Source of the DNA: Arenibacter palladensis
GTDB lineage: Bacteria > Bacteroidota > Bacteroidia > Flavobacteriales > Flavobacteriaceae
DNA: 64,000 bases
NCBI RefSeq assembly: GCF_900129275.1
Contig: NZ_FQUX01000003.1
Coordinates: forward strand, 124,001-188,000
Direction of reading: 5' to 3'
The first letter of the stretch is position 1. Each line of letters opens with the position of its first letter. The translations under genes and the position numbers were made by a program. Positions 35,487 through 44,496 of the stretch are shown piece after piece. The notes under the pieces were generated by a model, which worked only from the letters and a program-made list of their open reading frames with translations, did not search any database and had not been told where the DNA came from.

Positions 35487-36026
35487 TTAAACCATTTTCT
35501 TTCTATTATTTAAGATAACAAGGGTTGCAACGTATATCGCTACAATGGCCAAGGGAATGGCCACAAATCTTAAATCGGGAAATACATACCACAATAATAC
35601 AATACTTACCGTTCTTACTATGGCATGTACAATGCCAATCCAATGCTGAATGATCCAGGAAAAAGGCAACCACATGGTTCCGGTCAATATACCAACAGAC
35701 AAGGGTAAGGAAGTATAATCGATCAAGAAAAACGGAATGGCAATGGCATATGCCAACACCGCCTGAGCCACAGTGAAAAAGAATAAACTGTCGAAAACAT
35801 TCTTGGTCTTGTTCTTAGCCAAATAATTCTCCCCTGTGAATTTCGAAATAAACAAGGCCAAATATACGATGCTTCCAGTTCCTATAAATAGTACCCAAAC
35901 CGTCACCCAATCAGAAAAAAAAATACCGGATAAGGCTACCAGCAACCAAGCTATCAATCCTGAAATTGGCGTTGCCAAAAAGGGACCTTTTGAAAATTCT
36001 TGTCGTTGTTGTTCCAATGTCTTCAT
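35487..36026 (-). CDS. Small integral membrane protein (DUF7010-like)
   Basis: 179 residues, five or six hydrophobic helices (about 18-36, 42-60, 80-104, 108-124, 132-150, 152-170). The start MKTLEQQRQEFSKGPFLATP and the GTMWLPFSWIIQHWIGI block resemble DUF7010 as I remember it, which I could not check. Function unknown. It is divergent from the Crp/Fnr gene across a 318-bp spacer. Confidence 0.65.
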   Translation of the reverse strand: MKTLEQQRQEFSKGPFLATPISGLIAWLLVALSGIFFSDWVTVWVLFIGTGSIVYLALFISKFTGENYLAKNKTKNVFDSLFFFTVAQAVLAYAIAIPFFLIDYTSLPLSVGILTGTMWLPFSWIIQHWIGIVHAIVRTVSIVLLWYVFPDLRFVAIPLAIVAIYVATLVILNNRKKMV

Positions 36027-36344
36027 GCCGCTAAATTAAAAAATATTTTATCTGGAAACCTGCTTTACAGTATTATCGCTTTTCTATTTTTTGAACCCTT
36101 TTACCATTAACTAAATATTGGATGAAAGTTTCTGAAGAAATTTACTTCAAAGAACATAAGGCCAATGGTCCAGATAAGATCAAAAATGGATACAATCTAT
36201 ATTATTTACTACCCCACACCCTGTAATCTCTAAGGTTTTATCTATTTACTTTGATTAATAAAAATAGATCTTACCTTGTACCTAACAGGATTTTTTTCGA
36301 ATTTTAATCAGAAAATTATATAAGAATAATCCAATCCCAAAATA
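36027..36344. promoter_or_regulatory. Divergent spacer with an 8-bp inverted repeat
   Basis: No gene. ATCTATTT (36240-36247) and AAATAGAT (36262-36269) form a perfect inverted repeat with a 14-bp spacer, about 76 bp before the Crp/Fnr start. It could be the regulator's own operator. AT-rich sequence on the other side serves the minus-strand gene. Confidence 0.4.
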
Positions 36345-36923
36345 ATGTACGACCTCCTCATCGGAAATATCAAAGAATTGGTTCCTATTACCGAAGATGA
36401 ATCCAAGCTGATTCAAAAATCCTTTGAACCAGTATATCTAAAAAAGAAACAATTTCTACTTCAAAGTGGGGAATATTCCAACCATATGCGCTTTATTTCC
36501 CAGGGATGCGTAAAACTATATAGTATAGATGAATTGGGTGCTGAACATATATTACAATTCGGGATAAGTGGATGGTGGATCAACGACCTATATGCCTATC
36601 TCACTCAAAAACCTGCCACCTTCTTTATACAGGCCATAACACAGAGTACCGTACTGCAAATACATAGGGATAGATTAGATGAACTCTTTGATAAAATCCA
36701 TATGATGGATAGATTTTTCCGTATCAAAACACAAAATGGCTATGTTGCCCTACAGGAAAGAACGATCAATAGTATGAGCCAGTCTGCCGAGCAGCGCTAC
36801 CTTGAATTTCTCGGGCGTTACCGGGACATAGAACAACAGATTCCACAATATATGCTAGCCTCCTACTTAGGGGTAACCCCTGAACATTTAAGCACAATCC
36901 GAAAAAATATAAGGGATTATTAG
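36345..36923 (+). CDS. Crp/Fnr-family transcriptional regulator
   Basis: 192 residues: a cyclic-nucleotide-binding-type beta barrel (about 12-120; LLQSGEYSNHMRFISQGCVKLY) and a C-terminal HTH (about 150-190; IPQYMLASYLGVTPEHLSTI). The conserved cNMP phosphate-binding residues are not evident, and there are no Fnr cysteines, so the ligand is unknown; this is the usual Bacteroidota subgroup. The cyclase operon starts 70 bp downstream on the same strand, its likely target. Confidence 0.9.
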   Translation: MYDLLIGNIKELVPITEDESKLIQKSFEPVYLKKKQFLLQSGEYSNHMRFISQGCVKLYSIDELGAEHILQFGISGWWINDLYAYLTQKPATFFIQAITQSTVLQIHRDRLDELFDKIHMMDRFFRIKTQNGYVALQERTINSMSQSAEQRYLEFLGRYRDIEQQIPQYMLASYLGVTPEHLSTIRKNIRDY

Positions 36924-36993
36924 CGTTCTTAAGATACCTTAATGGAATAGTTCCAAATGGTTTTAATATTTGTTCCATCAAAATATTTAAACC

Positions 36994-37974
36994 ATGAAAA
37001 AGACAAAAATTTTTATTGCAATCCTGCTATTTTCCCATTTTCTGACAAAAGGGCAACAACAGGAAGTAGTGGGCCAAAGCCCATGGGGGCCACAAGATCA
37101 AATTGGCACACTCAACATGATGACCGAAGCTTCAAAGCTTCAGGTATTCTCCAAAATAACCTCTGGAAAGACCTACGACCTTAGTGTAGATTACTTTGTT
37201 GGGATGCCCAGTTTTCATTCTTTGGGAGATCCGGGTTACCAGTATTGGCTTACGCATACGCCCCATGGCACCATAGTGGACAATCCCAATGGCCTAGGAG
37301 AGGGCATGAACAAAAAAGTAAGCTATACCGGGGATGCCATCTCCATGTATACCCATATGGGTACACATATAGATGCCTTGAACCATTTTGGCCTGGATGG
37401 AAAAATATGGAACGGCTTTACCCCAGAGGAATACCTTGGCGACAAGGGCTGGAAGAAGACCGGCGCAGAAACCATTCCTCCAATTATTGCCAGAGGGATA
37501 CTCTTAGACGTGGCTGCTGCCAAAGGACCACTTCCAAAAAACTACCGAATTACTTCCCAAGACCTACAGCTCACCCTGAAGAAACAGGGTATAAAGCTAA
37601 ATAACGGAGATGTTGTTTTGATCAGAACCGGTCAAGCCGAATTCTACGAAGATGCCCCACACTACTTAGATAACTATCCAGGTATTGGCCTTGAGGCCGT
37701 CAAATGGTTGGTAGAAGAGCAAGGAATTATGCTCTTGGGTGCCGATAACCTTAGTTTTGAGGCATTTCCGCCAGAACGGGAAGACAATTGGGTACCGGTC
37801 CACACCTATCTGCTGGCCGAAAAGGGGGTTATGTTCATAGAACAGCTATTCTTGGAACAGTTATCCAAGGATAAGGTGTATGAATTTGCATTTATTGCCG
37901 CATCCCTGAAATTAAGGGGTGCAAGCGGGTCCCCATTGCGGCCTATTGCCATCCCTTTGAATACAAAAAAGTAA
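36994..37974 (+). CDS. Secreted cyclase-family (kynurenine formamidase-like) hydrolase
   Basis: 326 residues with a signal peptide (1-20, HFLTKG). The cyclase metal motif is H121-x-G-T-H125-x-D127-x3-H131 (HMGTHIDALNH). The family includes kynurenine formamidase and isatin hydrolase, which open amide or lactam rings. It is the first gene of a four-gene operon: cyclase, YdcZ-type DMT (4-bp gap), GNAT (5 bp), nitroreductase (11 bp). This suggests catabolism or detoxification of a small cyclic compound. Confidence 0.9.
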   Translation: MKKTKIFIAILLFSHFLTKGQQQEVVGQSPWGPQDQIGTLNMMTEASKLQVFSKITSGKTYDLSVDYFVGMPSFHSLGDPGYQYWLTHTPHGTIVDNPNGLGEGMNKKVSYTGDAISMYTHMGTHIDALNHFGLDGKIWNGFTPEEYLGDKGWKKTGAETIPPIIARGILLDVAAAKGPLPKNYRITSQDLQLTLKKQGIKLNNGDVVLIRTGQAEFYEDAPHYLDNYPGIGLEAVKWLVEEQGIMLLGADNLSFEAFPPEREDNWVPVHTYLLAEKGVMFIEQLFLEQLSKDKVYEFAFIAASLKLRGASGSPLRPIAIPLNTKK

Positions 37975-37978
37975 GGTC

Positions 37979-38425
37979 ATGAACAATTCATCACTATTAC
38001 TGCTCTCGTTTACGGTAGGTATTTTGGTCGTAATCCAAGGGGGAATAAATGCGAGGCTCGGGATACTTCTAAACAACACCTTGTTAGCTACCTCCGCAGC
38101 TTTGGTAATGAGTGCAAGTTTTACACTAATTGCAGTTTTTATGACCGTTCGCGAACTTCCAAACATAGACCAATTACAATCCATCCCAACTTATATGTGG
38201 TTTACAGGAGGGGCCTTAAGTTTCTTGGCAGTAACGCTCTTTTACTACATCATTCCACGTATTGGGATTTCTACTGCGGTGATTTTTGGACTTAGCGGTC
38301 AGATAATTTTTGCAGCGATAGCCGGCCATTTTGGTTGGTTTGGTATGCCCCTGGAACCCATCACCATTAAAAAAGTTATGGGAATGATAGTGATGACCTT
38401 AGGCATCATACTTATAAAATATTAA
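37979..38425 (+). CDS. YdcZ-family DMT transporter
   Basis: 148 residues, five helices, full length for the YdcZ (DUF606) half-size DMT family. VGILVVIQGGINARLGILLN at the start is the family mark. Such half-transporters act as dimers. Its place directly after the cyclase gene suggests it moves that enzyme's substrate or product. Confidence 0.85.
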   Translation: MNNSSLLLLSFTVGILVVIQGGINARLGILLNNTLLATSAALVMSASFTLIAVFMTVRELPNIDQLQSIPTYMWFTGGALSFLAVTLFYYIIPRIGISTAVIFGLSGQIIFAAIAGHFGWFGMPLEPITIKKVMGMIVMTLGIILIKY

Positions 38426-38430
38426 AAATT

Positions 38431-39147
38431 ATGGATTTGATTACAGCAAACATTAACAATCTTACAAGCTTATGGAGCTTGGCTGGCAGTAAGGACGGTC
38501 AATTGTTGGATGATGAAAATTTCGCCATCAGCACCGTGTCAGAATCGGAATGGCCAAATAAACTATGGTTTCATAGGCCTCCGACCCAAGAACTATTAGA
38601 GGAAATCCTTAACAGATGTGAAAGGGACGGTATCACTATTCCCATATGGCAGAACATTGCGCCGGAAGGACTATTAAAATCCCATGGTTTCTCCATAAAA
38701 AATGAATTGACCGGAATGTCCCTACAGCTCAAGGGTATTCAAAATAGACCCTATAGATTATCCTTCCAAAAGGTAAGCGATACCAACTCAGCCACGCTTT
38801 GGTCCAAGCTTTTCCATAAAGCCTTTGGATACTTTATCAGCCCGAAAACAGTTGAACTTACCATGGATCGGGTAGACTATCTCATTGGGAACCATGGGCC
38901 ACAATCCATTGGAACAGCGGTTATTTATATGGATACCCCTAAGGTTGCCGGTATCCATTCCATTGGGGTGGTCCCCAAGCATAGACGAAAGGGATATGCC
39001 GCAGACCTACTGAATTATGTTTTGGACCTGGCCAAACACCAAGGTGCCATCTATGCCACCCTACAAGCGTCTTCCATGGCAAAAGAACTATATCTAAAAA
39101 CAGGATTTCAAGAAGATTTCCTTATTCAAAATTTTGTAAAACATTAA
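38431..39147 (+). CDS. GNAT-family N-acetyltransferase
   Basis: 238 residues. An N-terminal half of less clear relation (1-100) is followed by the GNAT domain with the acetyl-CoA loop VVPKHRRKGYAADLL and the ending YLKTGFQEDF. The two-part layout resembles tandem-GNAT enzymes with one degraded half. The acceptor is unknown. Third gene of the cyclase operon. Confidence 0.87.
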   Translation: MDLITANINNLTSLWSLAGSKDGQLLDDENFAISTVSESEWPNKLWFHRPPTQELLEEILNRCERDGITIPIWQNIAPEGLLKSHGFSIKNELTGMSLQLKGIQNRPYRLSFQKVSDTNSATLWSKLFHKAFGYFISPKTVELTMDRVDYLIGNHGPQSIGTAVIYMDTPKVAGIHSIGVVPKHRRKGYAADLLNYVLDLAKHQGAIYATLQASSMAKELYLKTGFQEDFLIQNFVKH

Positions 39148-39158
39148 AGCAGTATACA

Positions 39159-39788
39159 ATGAATCTAATTGATCACCTAAATTGGCGATATGCCACCAAA
39201 ATGTTCGACCCAAAAAGAAAGGTAAGCAAGCAAGACTTGGAATTGCTAAAAGAAGCCATTAGGCTTTCCGTATCTTCCTATGGTCTACAACTGTATAAAG
39301 TATTGATTATTGAAAACAATGAAGTAAAGGCAGCACTGCGAAAAGCTTCTTGGGATCAATCGCAGATTACAGACGCATCCCAATTGTTCGTTTTTTGTAA
39401 TTACACCCTTGACTATGATAGGCATGTAGACGATTATGTAGAACGAATTATCACTACACAGGGCAATTCTTCCGATGGGATAAGAGAATATGGGGAATTC
39501 ATTAAGAGGAGCATCGCCAAGATGTCGACAGAGGAACGCAAAAGTTGGTCGGAAAAACAGACCTATCTGGCCTTGAACAACCTTCTTATTGCCTGTGCGG
39601 AGCTAAAAATAGATGCCTGCCCCATGGAAGGGTTCAACAAACAAGCCTATAATAGAATACTGGGTTTGGATGAGCTAGGACTCAATGCAGCCGTGATAGC
39701 CCCTGTAGGTTATAGATCAGCTTCAGACAAAACACAGAATAGAAAAAAAGTAAGAAAAACCAAGAAAGAATTGTTCCAAACTGCCTAA
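39159..39788 (+). CDS. Nitroreductase-family NAD(P)H-dependent oxidoreductase
   Basis: 209 residues. RYATKMFDPKRKVS (10-23), SSYGLQLYKVLII (38-50) and the late block LALNNLLIACAELKIDACPM with GLNAAVIAPVGYR are characteristic of NfsB-like FMN flavoproteins. It should reduce nitro, quinone or enone groups with NAD(P)H in the cytoplasm. Last gene of the operon; a hairpin follows at 39813. Confidence 0.9.
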   Translation: MNLIDHLNWRYATKMFDPKRKVSKQDLELLKEAIRLSVSSYGLQLYKVLIIENNEVKAALRKASWDQSQITDASQLFVFCNYTLDYDRHVDDYVERIITTQGNSSDGIREYGEFIKRSIAKMSTEERKSWSEKQTYLALNNLLIACAELKIDACPMEGFNKQAYNRILGLDELGLNAAVIAPVGYRSASDKTQNRKKVRKTKKELFQTA

Positions 39789-39812
39789 TTAAATAGAATT
39801 GAAAAAAAGTAT

Positions 39813-39851
39813 GGCAAGTTCAACATCCTTATAAAGCAGGTTGGACTTGCC
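39813..39851. terminator. Hairpin after the nitroreductase gene
   Basis: GGCAAGTTCAAC (39813-39824) pairs with GTTGGACTTGCC (39840-39851), 12 pairs with one G-U, and a 15-base loop. An A-rich tract precedes it (39802-39808). It lies between the cyclase operon and the isomerase gene and may end or attenuate transcription. Confidence 0.5.
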
Positions 39852-39875
39852 TAAAATAATCTAAAGAATAATAGT

Positions 39876-40223
39876 ATGCCACACTTTGTAATTCATTGCT
39901 CGCAAAACATATTAAACAAAAAGACTCCAAACGAAATCATTCAGAGAGTTTATGATACCGCTGAAGCATCCGGTCTTTTTGAAGTCGGGGATATTAAGGT
40001 AAGGATCAATCCCTTCGAATATTATACGATAGGCAATACCAGGGACGACTTTATGCACATTTTCGCCAATATTATGGAAGGAAGAAGCATTCTCGAAAAA
40101 AGTGAATTATCGAAAAGAATAGTTTCTGAATTGACATCAATGCTTCCCGAAGTTCCCATTATTTCCATAAACATACGGGATTTTGAGAAAGCCACCTACT
40201 GCAATAAATCAATGGTCGGCTGA
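39876..40223 (+). CDS. 5-carboxymethyl-2-hydroxymuconate isomerase-like protein
   Basis: 115 residues, tautomerase fold. MPHFVIHCS begins with the N-terminal Met-Pro; P2 is the catalytic base after Met removal. VRINPFEYYTIGN and FMHIFANIMEGRS match the CHMI family. Members isomerise homoprotocatechuate-pathway intermediates, but other genes of that pathway are absent here, so the substrate may differ. Follows the operon after a hairpin. Confidence 0.85.
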   Translation: MPHFVIHCSQNILNKKTPNEIIQRVYDTAEASGLFEVGDIKVRINPFEYYTIGNTRDDFMHIFANIMEGRSILEKSELSKRIVSELTSMLPEVPIISINIRDFEKATYCNKSMVG

Positions 40224-40609
40224 ATTTCTAGAGTATATCTGGGGTAATACCAAAAAAAAATTAAACGCCATCACGCAACTTTACCCATCATTTTCATCTT
40301 CGGAAATACAAGGTAAAGGTTATTGAATGAATTATGTATAATGGCGAACTTAAAATTACCCTGAGTCTCCTAAAAATTAATTATAACAATAATGCAATTG
40401 GTTTAGGATACCTCTGCCATAGAATCGATTATGGAAGCTGAAATCCCCAATTTAAAAGGATATAATCAATATCCACAAACCGGGTTTATTTGGTGCTAGG
40501 AGTCAAATTTATATTATTGGGATAATAATCTGTAACATTTAGGCAGTATCCATCACCAATATTAGGATTTTACCATTATACCACCTTAGATTAAAATTGA
40601 ATGTAATAA
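40224..40609. other. Non-coding spacer
   Basis: 386 bp; no gene and only frames under 25 codons. AT-rich throughout with no strong repeat. A run of A at 40251-40259 and the sequence near 40560-40600 may mark the end of one unit and the promoter of the next. Confidence 0.4.
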
Positions 40610-41845
40610 ATGAAAAAATTGGTATCCAGTTATTTTAATACTTTTAATGGCCTGTCCAAAGAAGTTTGGTGGCTGGCTTTGATTACACTAATCAATAGGG
40701 CCGGTACCATGGTTATACCGTTTCTTTCCCTATACCTTACCCAAAGTTTAAGCTTTAGCCTTGCGGAAGTGGGTTGGGTCATGGCGCTTTTTGGCTTGGG
40801 ATCGGTGATCGGCTCATGGCTTGGAGGAAAATTAACGGATGGAATAGGCTATTATAAGGTCATGGTAATTAGCTTATTGGCTTCAGGCGTTTCTTTTATC
40901 CTCCTACAGTACATAACATCATTTGTTGGTTTTTGTATTGGTGTCTTATTACTAATGGCCATTGCCGATATGTTCCGTCCGGCCATGTTTGTGGCATTAA
41001 GCTCCTATAGCAAACCAGAAAACAGAACTCGATCCATAACGCTGATTAGATTGGCAATTAATTTAGGGTTTTCTGCGGGACCCGCCCTGGGAGGACTTAT
41101 TATTTTTGCCTTAAGTTACGGGGGACTTTTTTGGATAGACGGCATTACCTGTTTTATAGCCGGAATTTTATTATTGCAAATTCTCAATCCTAGAAAAGCT
41201 AACGTTATTGAACAAGTGAAGGTTGTGAATCCCATGGAAGCCTACACGGATAAGGCCTTTATGATTCTCTTGGTGGCAATGACCTTGTTTGGGCTGGCAT
41301 TTTTTCAATTGTTATCTACCCTTCCCATATTCTATAAAGATGTTCACCATTTAACGGAGGCCGAGATCGGCCTACTCCTAGGTTTGAATGGCTTTCTTAT
41401 ATTTATTTTCGAAATGCCTTTGATCAAGTGGTTGGAAGGCAGTAAAAATAATATGTCCAAACTCATCCTTATTGGGGTAATATTAACGGCATTGAGCTTT
41501 ATTGTAATCAATCTTACCGGATGGTTCGGTGCCCTTGTTATTGGTATGGTTTTAATGACCTTTGGAGAAATGATCGTATTTCCTTTCTCCAATTCCTTGG
41601 CCCTAAATAGATCCATAAAAGGAAATCAAGGGCAATACATGGCCTATTATTCCATATCATTCTCTATAGCCCATATTTTTGGACACAGCATCGGTATGAA
41701 TTTAGTGGCGAATTTGGGATATACGTCTACCTGGTATATCATTACCCTAGTAGCCTTATCCAGTGCGGCCTTTATGTTATTCTTGATTCATTTTCTAAGG
41801 AAGGAAAAAGTAGCTGCAACCGGTTCTTTGAGGAGTGCTGGGTAA
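40610..41845 (+). CDS. MFS exporter
   Basis: 411 residues, twelve predicted helices. GSWLGGKLTDGIGYYKVMVI (68-87) is motif A of DHA1-type transporters. The N-terminal EVWWLALITLINRAGTMVIP and FSNSLALNRS regions resemble MdtH/YfcJ-like exporters. Probably proton-driven export of drugs or metabolites; regulator not evident. Confidence 0.9.
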   Translation: MKKLVSSYFNTFNGLSKEVWWLALITLINRAGTMVIPFLSLYLTQSLSFSLAEVGWVMALFGLGSVIGSWLGGKLTDGIGYYKVMVISLLASGVSFILLQYITSFVGFCIGVLLLMAIADMFRPAMFVALSSYSKPENRTRSITLIRLAINLGFSAGPALGGLIIFALSYGGLFWIDGITCFIAGILLLQILNPRKANVIEQVKVVNPMEAYTDKAFMILLVAMTLFGLAFFQLLSTLPIFYKDVHHLTEAEIGLLLGLNGFLIFIFEMPLIKWLEGSKNNMSKLILIGVILTALSFIVINLTGWFGALVIGMVLMTFGEMIVFPFSNSLALNRSIKGNQGQYMAYYSISFSIAHIFGHSIGMNLVANLGYTSTWYIITLVALSSAAFMLFLIHFLRKEKVAATGSLRSAG

Positions 41846-41966
41846 ACCATTTGAAGACGATGTGCATATTACTTAATTAATGGGTCAATAAAAGTATTGC
41901 AAAGAAAGTTGTTCCTAGATTTTAACAGAATGGGGTATTAAGTAAATGATAAAACTATAATTTAGT

Positions 41967-42401
41967 TTGAAAGTAGAGATAACAGATTTTAGGGAGAATG
42001 ATAGGGAACGTCTTCAACAAATCTATTTTGAGGTTCGGAATACCACATTCACTTGGCTGCCCCAGGATTCTATTGACATAACATCATTCAACAAGGACAC
42101 CGAAGGAGAGTATATTTTAGTAGCGCGAGCAGGAAAAAAAATTGTTGGTTTTGCCTCGGTCTGGCTTCAGGACGGCTTCCTTCACCATCTGTATATCTCC
42201 AACCAATATCAGCGCAAGGGCATTGGAACTATGCTTTTGAACAAAGTCATTGAAAATGCCGATTATGACCTTACCTTAAAGTGTTTGAAACAAAATGATC
42301 TCGGAATTAATTTCTATTTAAAATCTGGATGGGAGGCGGTATCCGAAGGCATTTCAAATGAAGGTGAGTATATTTTATTTAAGTACCACATTTCCAGATA
42401 G
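41967..42401 (+). CDS. GNAT-family N-acetyltransferase
   Basis: 144 residues from a TTG at 41967 (MKVEITDFRE); an ATG upstream (41947) is in a frame that stops at once. The acetyl-CoA motif is YQRKGIGTMLL (81-91) and the C-terminal beta bulge FYLKSGWEAV. The start FRENDRERLQQIYFEVRNTTF is typical of small-molecule or protein acetyltransferases of this size. Acceptor unknown. Confidence 0.87.
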   Translation: MKVEITDFRENDRERLQQIYFEVRNTTFTWLPQDSIDITSFNKDTEGEYILVARAGKKIVGFASVWLQDGFLHHLYISNQYQRKGIGTMLLNKVIENADYDLTLKCLKQNDLGINFYLKSGWEAVSEGISNEGEYILFKYHISR

Positions 42402-42628
42402 AGATTTTAAAAGGCACCAATAATTAGGTGCTTATCCCAAAAGCCTGAAGTCGGTAATAGTTGCAAAAAACTATGGTCTTCCACATAGAATACCTGAATT
42501 TCATAAAAAATAAATCCACCGAAAAACAATAACATCCAGGATTTTCAAAAATTATGATAATTTGTATATTTATCAAGTAATCAGTTACTTAATACAGACC
42601 TTTCGTCCAAAAACAACCAAATTATCAG

Positions 42629-43639
42629 ATGTGGAAAAGAAATTACCTTATTCAGATTTTATTCCTTAGTGCTCTTTTAGTTATTATTTCTTCCTTTAAC
42701 CACTCAAAAGACCCATTAGAAAAGGAGTGCAACCCTCCGCAATCGTTAGTGTTTAATACCGATGGGATGTACAACGCCGAGTTCTTCGATTATATATTTA
42801 GAGGCCATTTTGAAAATATAGATTTAAAACGCGAGGACATGCGATTCCTAATGATTTTTGAACAATACCTCAGAGCCTTTGGAAGGCAATGTCCCAGCTA
42901 CCTGCCAGACTACAAGGTAGAGATTATGGACCAGGTGTGCGCCGTGGAAGAGGTTTCCAAAAATATATATGGAGATGTGCTTAGCAGGGTTTGTGTTGAA
43001 TATGAATGGGTAGGCACCGGCCTTTATGCACGTCCAGATCTCTATAATGCCAAAATCGAGGTTGAAAATATCCAAAAATCCGACGCTGTGCGTACCACAA
43101 TGGAGATGATCTTGGACCCAAATGCCATGGGCAATTCCGTTGATTTAATGCATCAGGCCAAAGGTCTTCAAAATGATATGCTACAGATTTTTAAGATCAA
43201 CAACTGTAACAGTCCAGGAGTTCGAAGGTTTGAAGAGAACCTTAAATTGTTTGCCCTGAACAAAGCTTCCATCCGCATGGACGGTAGCAGTAAATACGCT
43301 GCTGTGAAAAAAACTGGAGGACCTACAGGAGTCCAAGATTACAATAAGTTGATAGATGACCTGGTAGCCAATCAATCGAAAACCTGGACGTTCAATCGCT
43401 ATACTCCCGGAAGTATTTCGGCTGTTTCCATCCTGTCCAAGGACAGTGAAGGAAGACCTAAGTCGATCAAGGCCAATTATAGTTATTCAGGTTTTGGTAG
43501 TGGCAGTCAAGGCTGGGTGCAAATCGACTTTGAGAAGGGGCTGCCCAAATGTATTTATTTCTTTGACTTTCCCACTAACTGCAAAACTCCGAACAGTAGT
43601 ATTGTGGCCTCGTATGCTCAGGGAGGTTACGGAAAATAG
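42629..43639 (+). CDS. Exported protein of unknown function
   Basis: 336 residues with a signal anchor or signal peptide (about 6-25, ILFLSALLVIISSF). Eight or more cysteines are scattered (CNPP, RQCPSY, DQVCAVEE, SRVCVEYEW, NNCNSPG, KCIYFFDFPTNC), suggesting disulfide bonds in the periplasm. A conserved-looking middle block YLRAFGRQCPSYLP and a glycine-rich sheet near the end (YSYSGFGSGSQGWVQIDF) are visible. I do not recognise a family. Neighbours give no clue. Confidence 0.7.
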   Translation: MWKRNYLIQILFLSALLVIISSFNHSKDPLEKECNPPQSLVFNTDGMYNAEFFDYIFRGHFENIDLKREDMRFLMIFEQYLRAFGRQCPSYLPDYKVEIMDQVCAVEEVSKNIYGDVLSRVCVEYEWVGTGLYARPDLYNAKIEVENIQKSDAVRTTMEMILDPNAMGNSVDLMHQAKGLQNDMLQIFKINNCNSPGVRRFEENLKLFALNKASIRMDGSSKYAAVKKTGGPTGVQDYNKLIDDLVANQSKTWTFNRYTPGSISAVSILSKDSEGRPKSIKANYSYSGFGSGSQGWVQIDFEKGLPKCIYFFDFPTNCKTPNSSIVASYAQGGYGK

Positions 43640-43757
43640 TTTTCTTCCCAAGCTGTCCAAGATATCCCTACAATGATGAAAATGCATTATTTTTATTCCA
43701 CATTGAAAGGAGTTCACCGTCGCCTATAGCCAATGGCTCTTATAACTTTGTCCATTC

Positions 43758-44318
43758 ATGATAAAAAAGAAATTAACCACAAAAGAACAGACCACTATCC
43801 TGGAAGTTTTAAAAGACCGTTTTCACAAAAACATGTATCGGCATAAAAGCCTTGATTGGAAGGCCATAGAAAATAAACTCATTGAGAACCCAGCTAAACT
43901 ATGGGCACTTAACGAAATGGAAAAAACCGGTGGTGAACCGGATGTAGTAGATTTTGATGAAGCAAGCGGTGATTACGTTTTTTTTGATTGCTCTTCTGAA
44001 AGTCCCGTAGGAAGAAGAAGTACCTGCTATGATCAAGAGGCGCAAGAATCCAGAAAAAAATTCAAGCCCGAACAAAATGCCTGTGACATGGCTATGGCTA
44101 TGGGAGTCCAAATAATGACCGAGGAAGACTATAGAAAGCTACAAAAACTAGGGAAATTTGATACAAAAACCTCTAGCTGGATACATACGCCTGCCGATAT
44201 TAGACAACTTGGAGGAGCACTCTTTGCCGATTATAGGTATGGCCATGTATTTGTTTATCACAATGGAGCCGATTCCTATTATGCTGCCAGGGGATTCCGA
44301 GGTACATTAAGAATCTAA
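43758..44318 (+). CDS. DUF4256 protein
   Basis: 186 residues. DWKAIENKLIENPAKLWAL, MEKTGGEPDVV, DCSSESPVGRRSTCYDQEA and the ending YYAARGFRGTLRI are the marks of DUF4256, a soluble family without known function. Single gene; 118 bp after the orphan exported protein. Confidence 0.9.
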   Translation: MIKKKLTTKEQTTILEVLKDRFHKNMYRHKSLDWKAIENKLIENPAKLWALNEMEKTGGEPDVVDFDEASGDYVFFDCSSESPVGRRSTCYDQEAQESRKKFKPEQNACDMAMAMGVQIMTEEDYRKLQKLGKFDTKTSSWIHTPADIRQLGGALFADYRYGHVFVYHNGADSYYAARGFRGTLRI

Positions 44319-44496
44319 TTGCAAATAATTTATGAGCTCTTAATAAACAAAGCAGGCGCGGTTAACTTTGGATACTACAATCTTTAATAATCTCCTATAT
44401 ATTAAAAAGAGGACATTTAGGTGGATTTTAGAACTGCCTATTACTCAGTTTAACTAAAGTTTATTGCTATATTACTCTACACTAAAACCGTAACAG

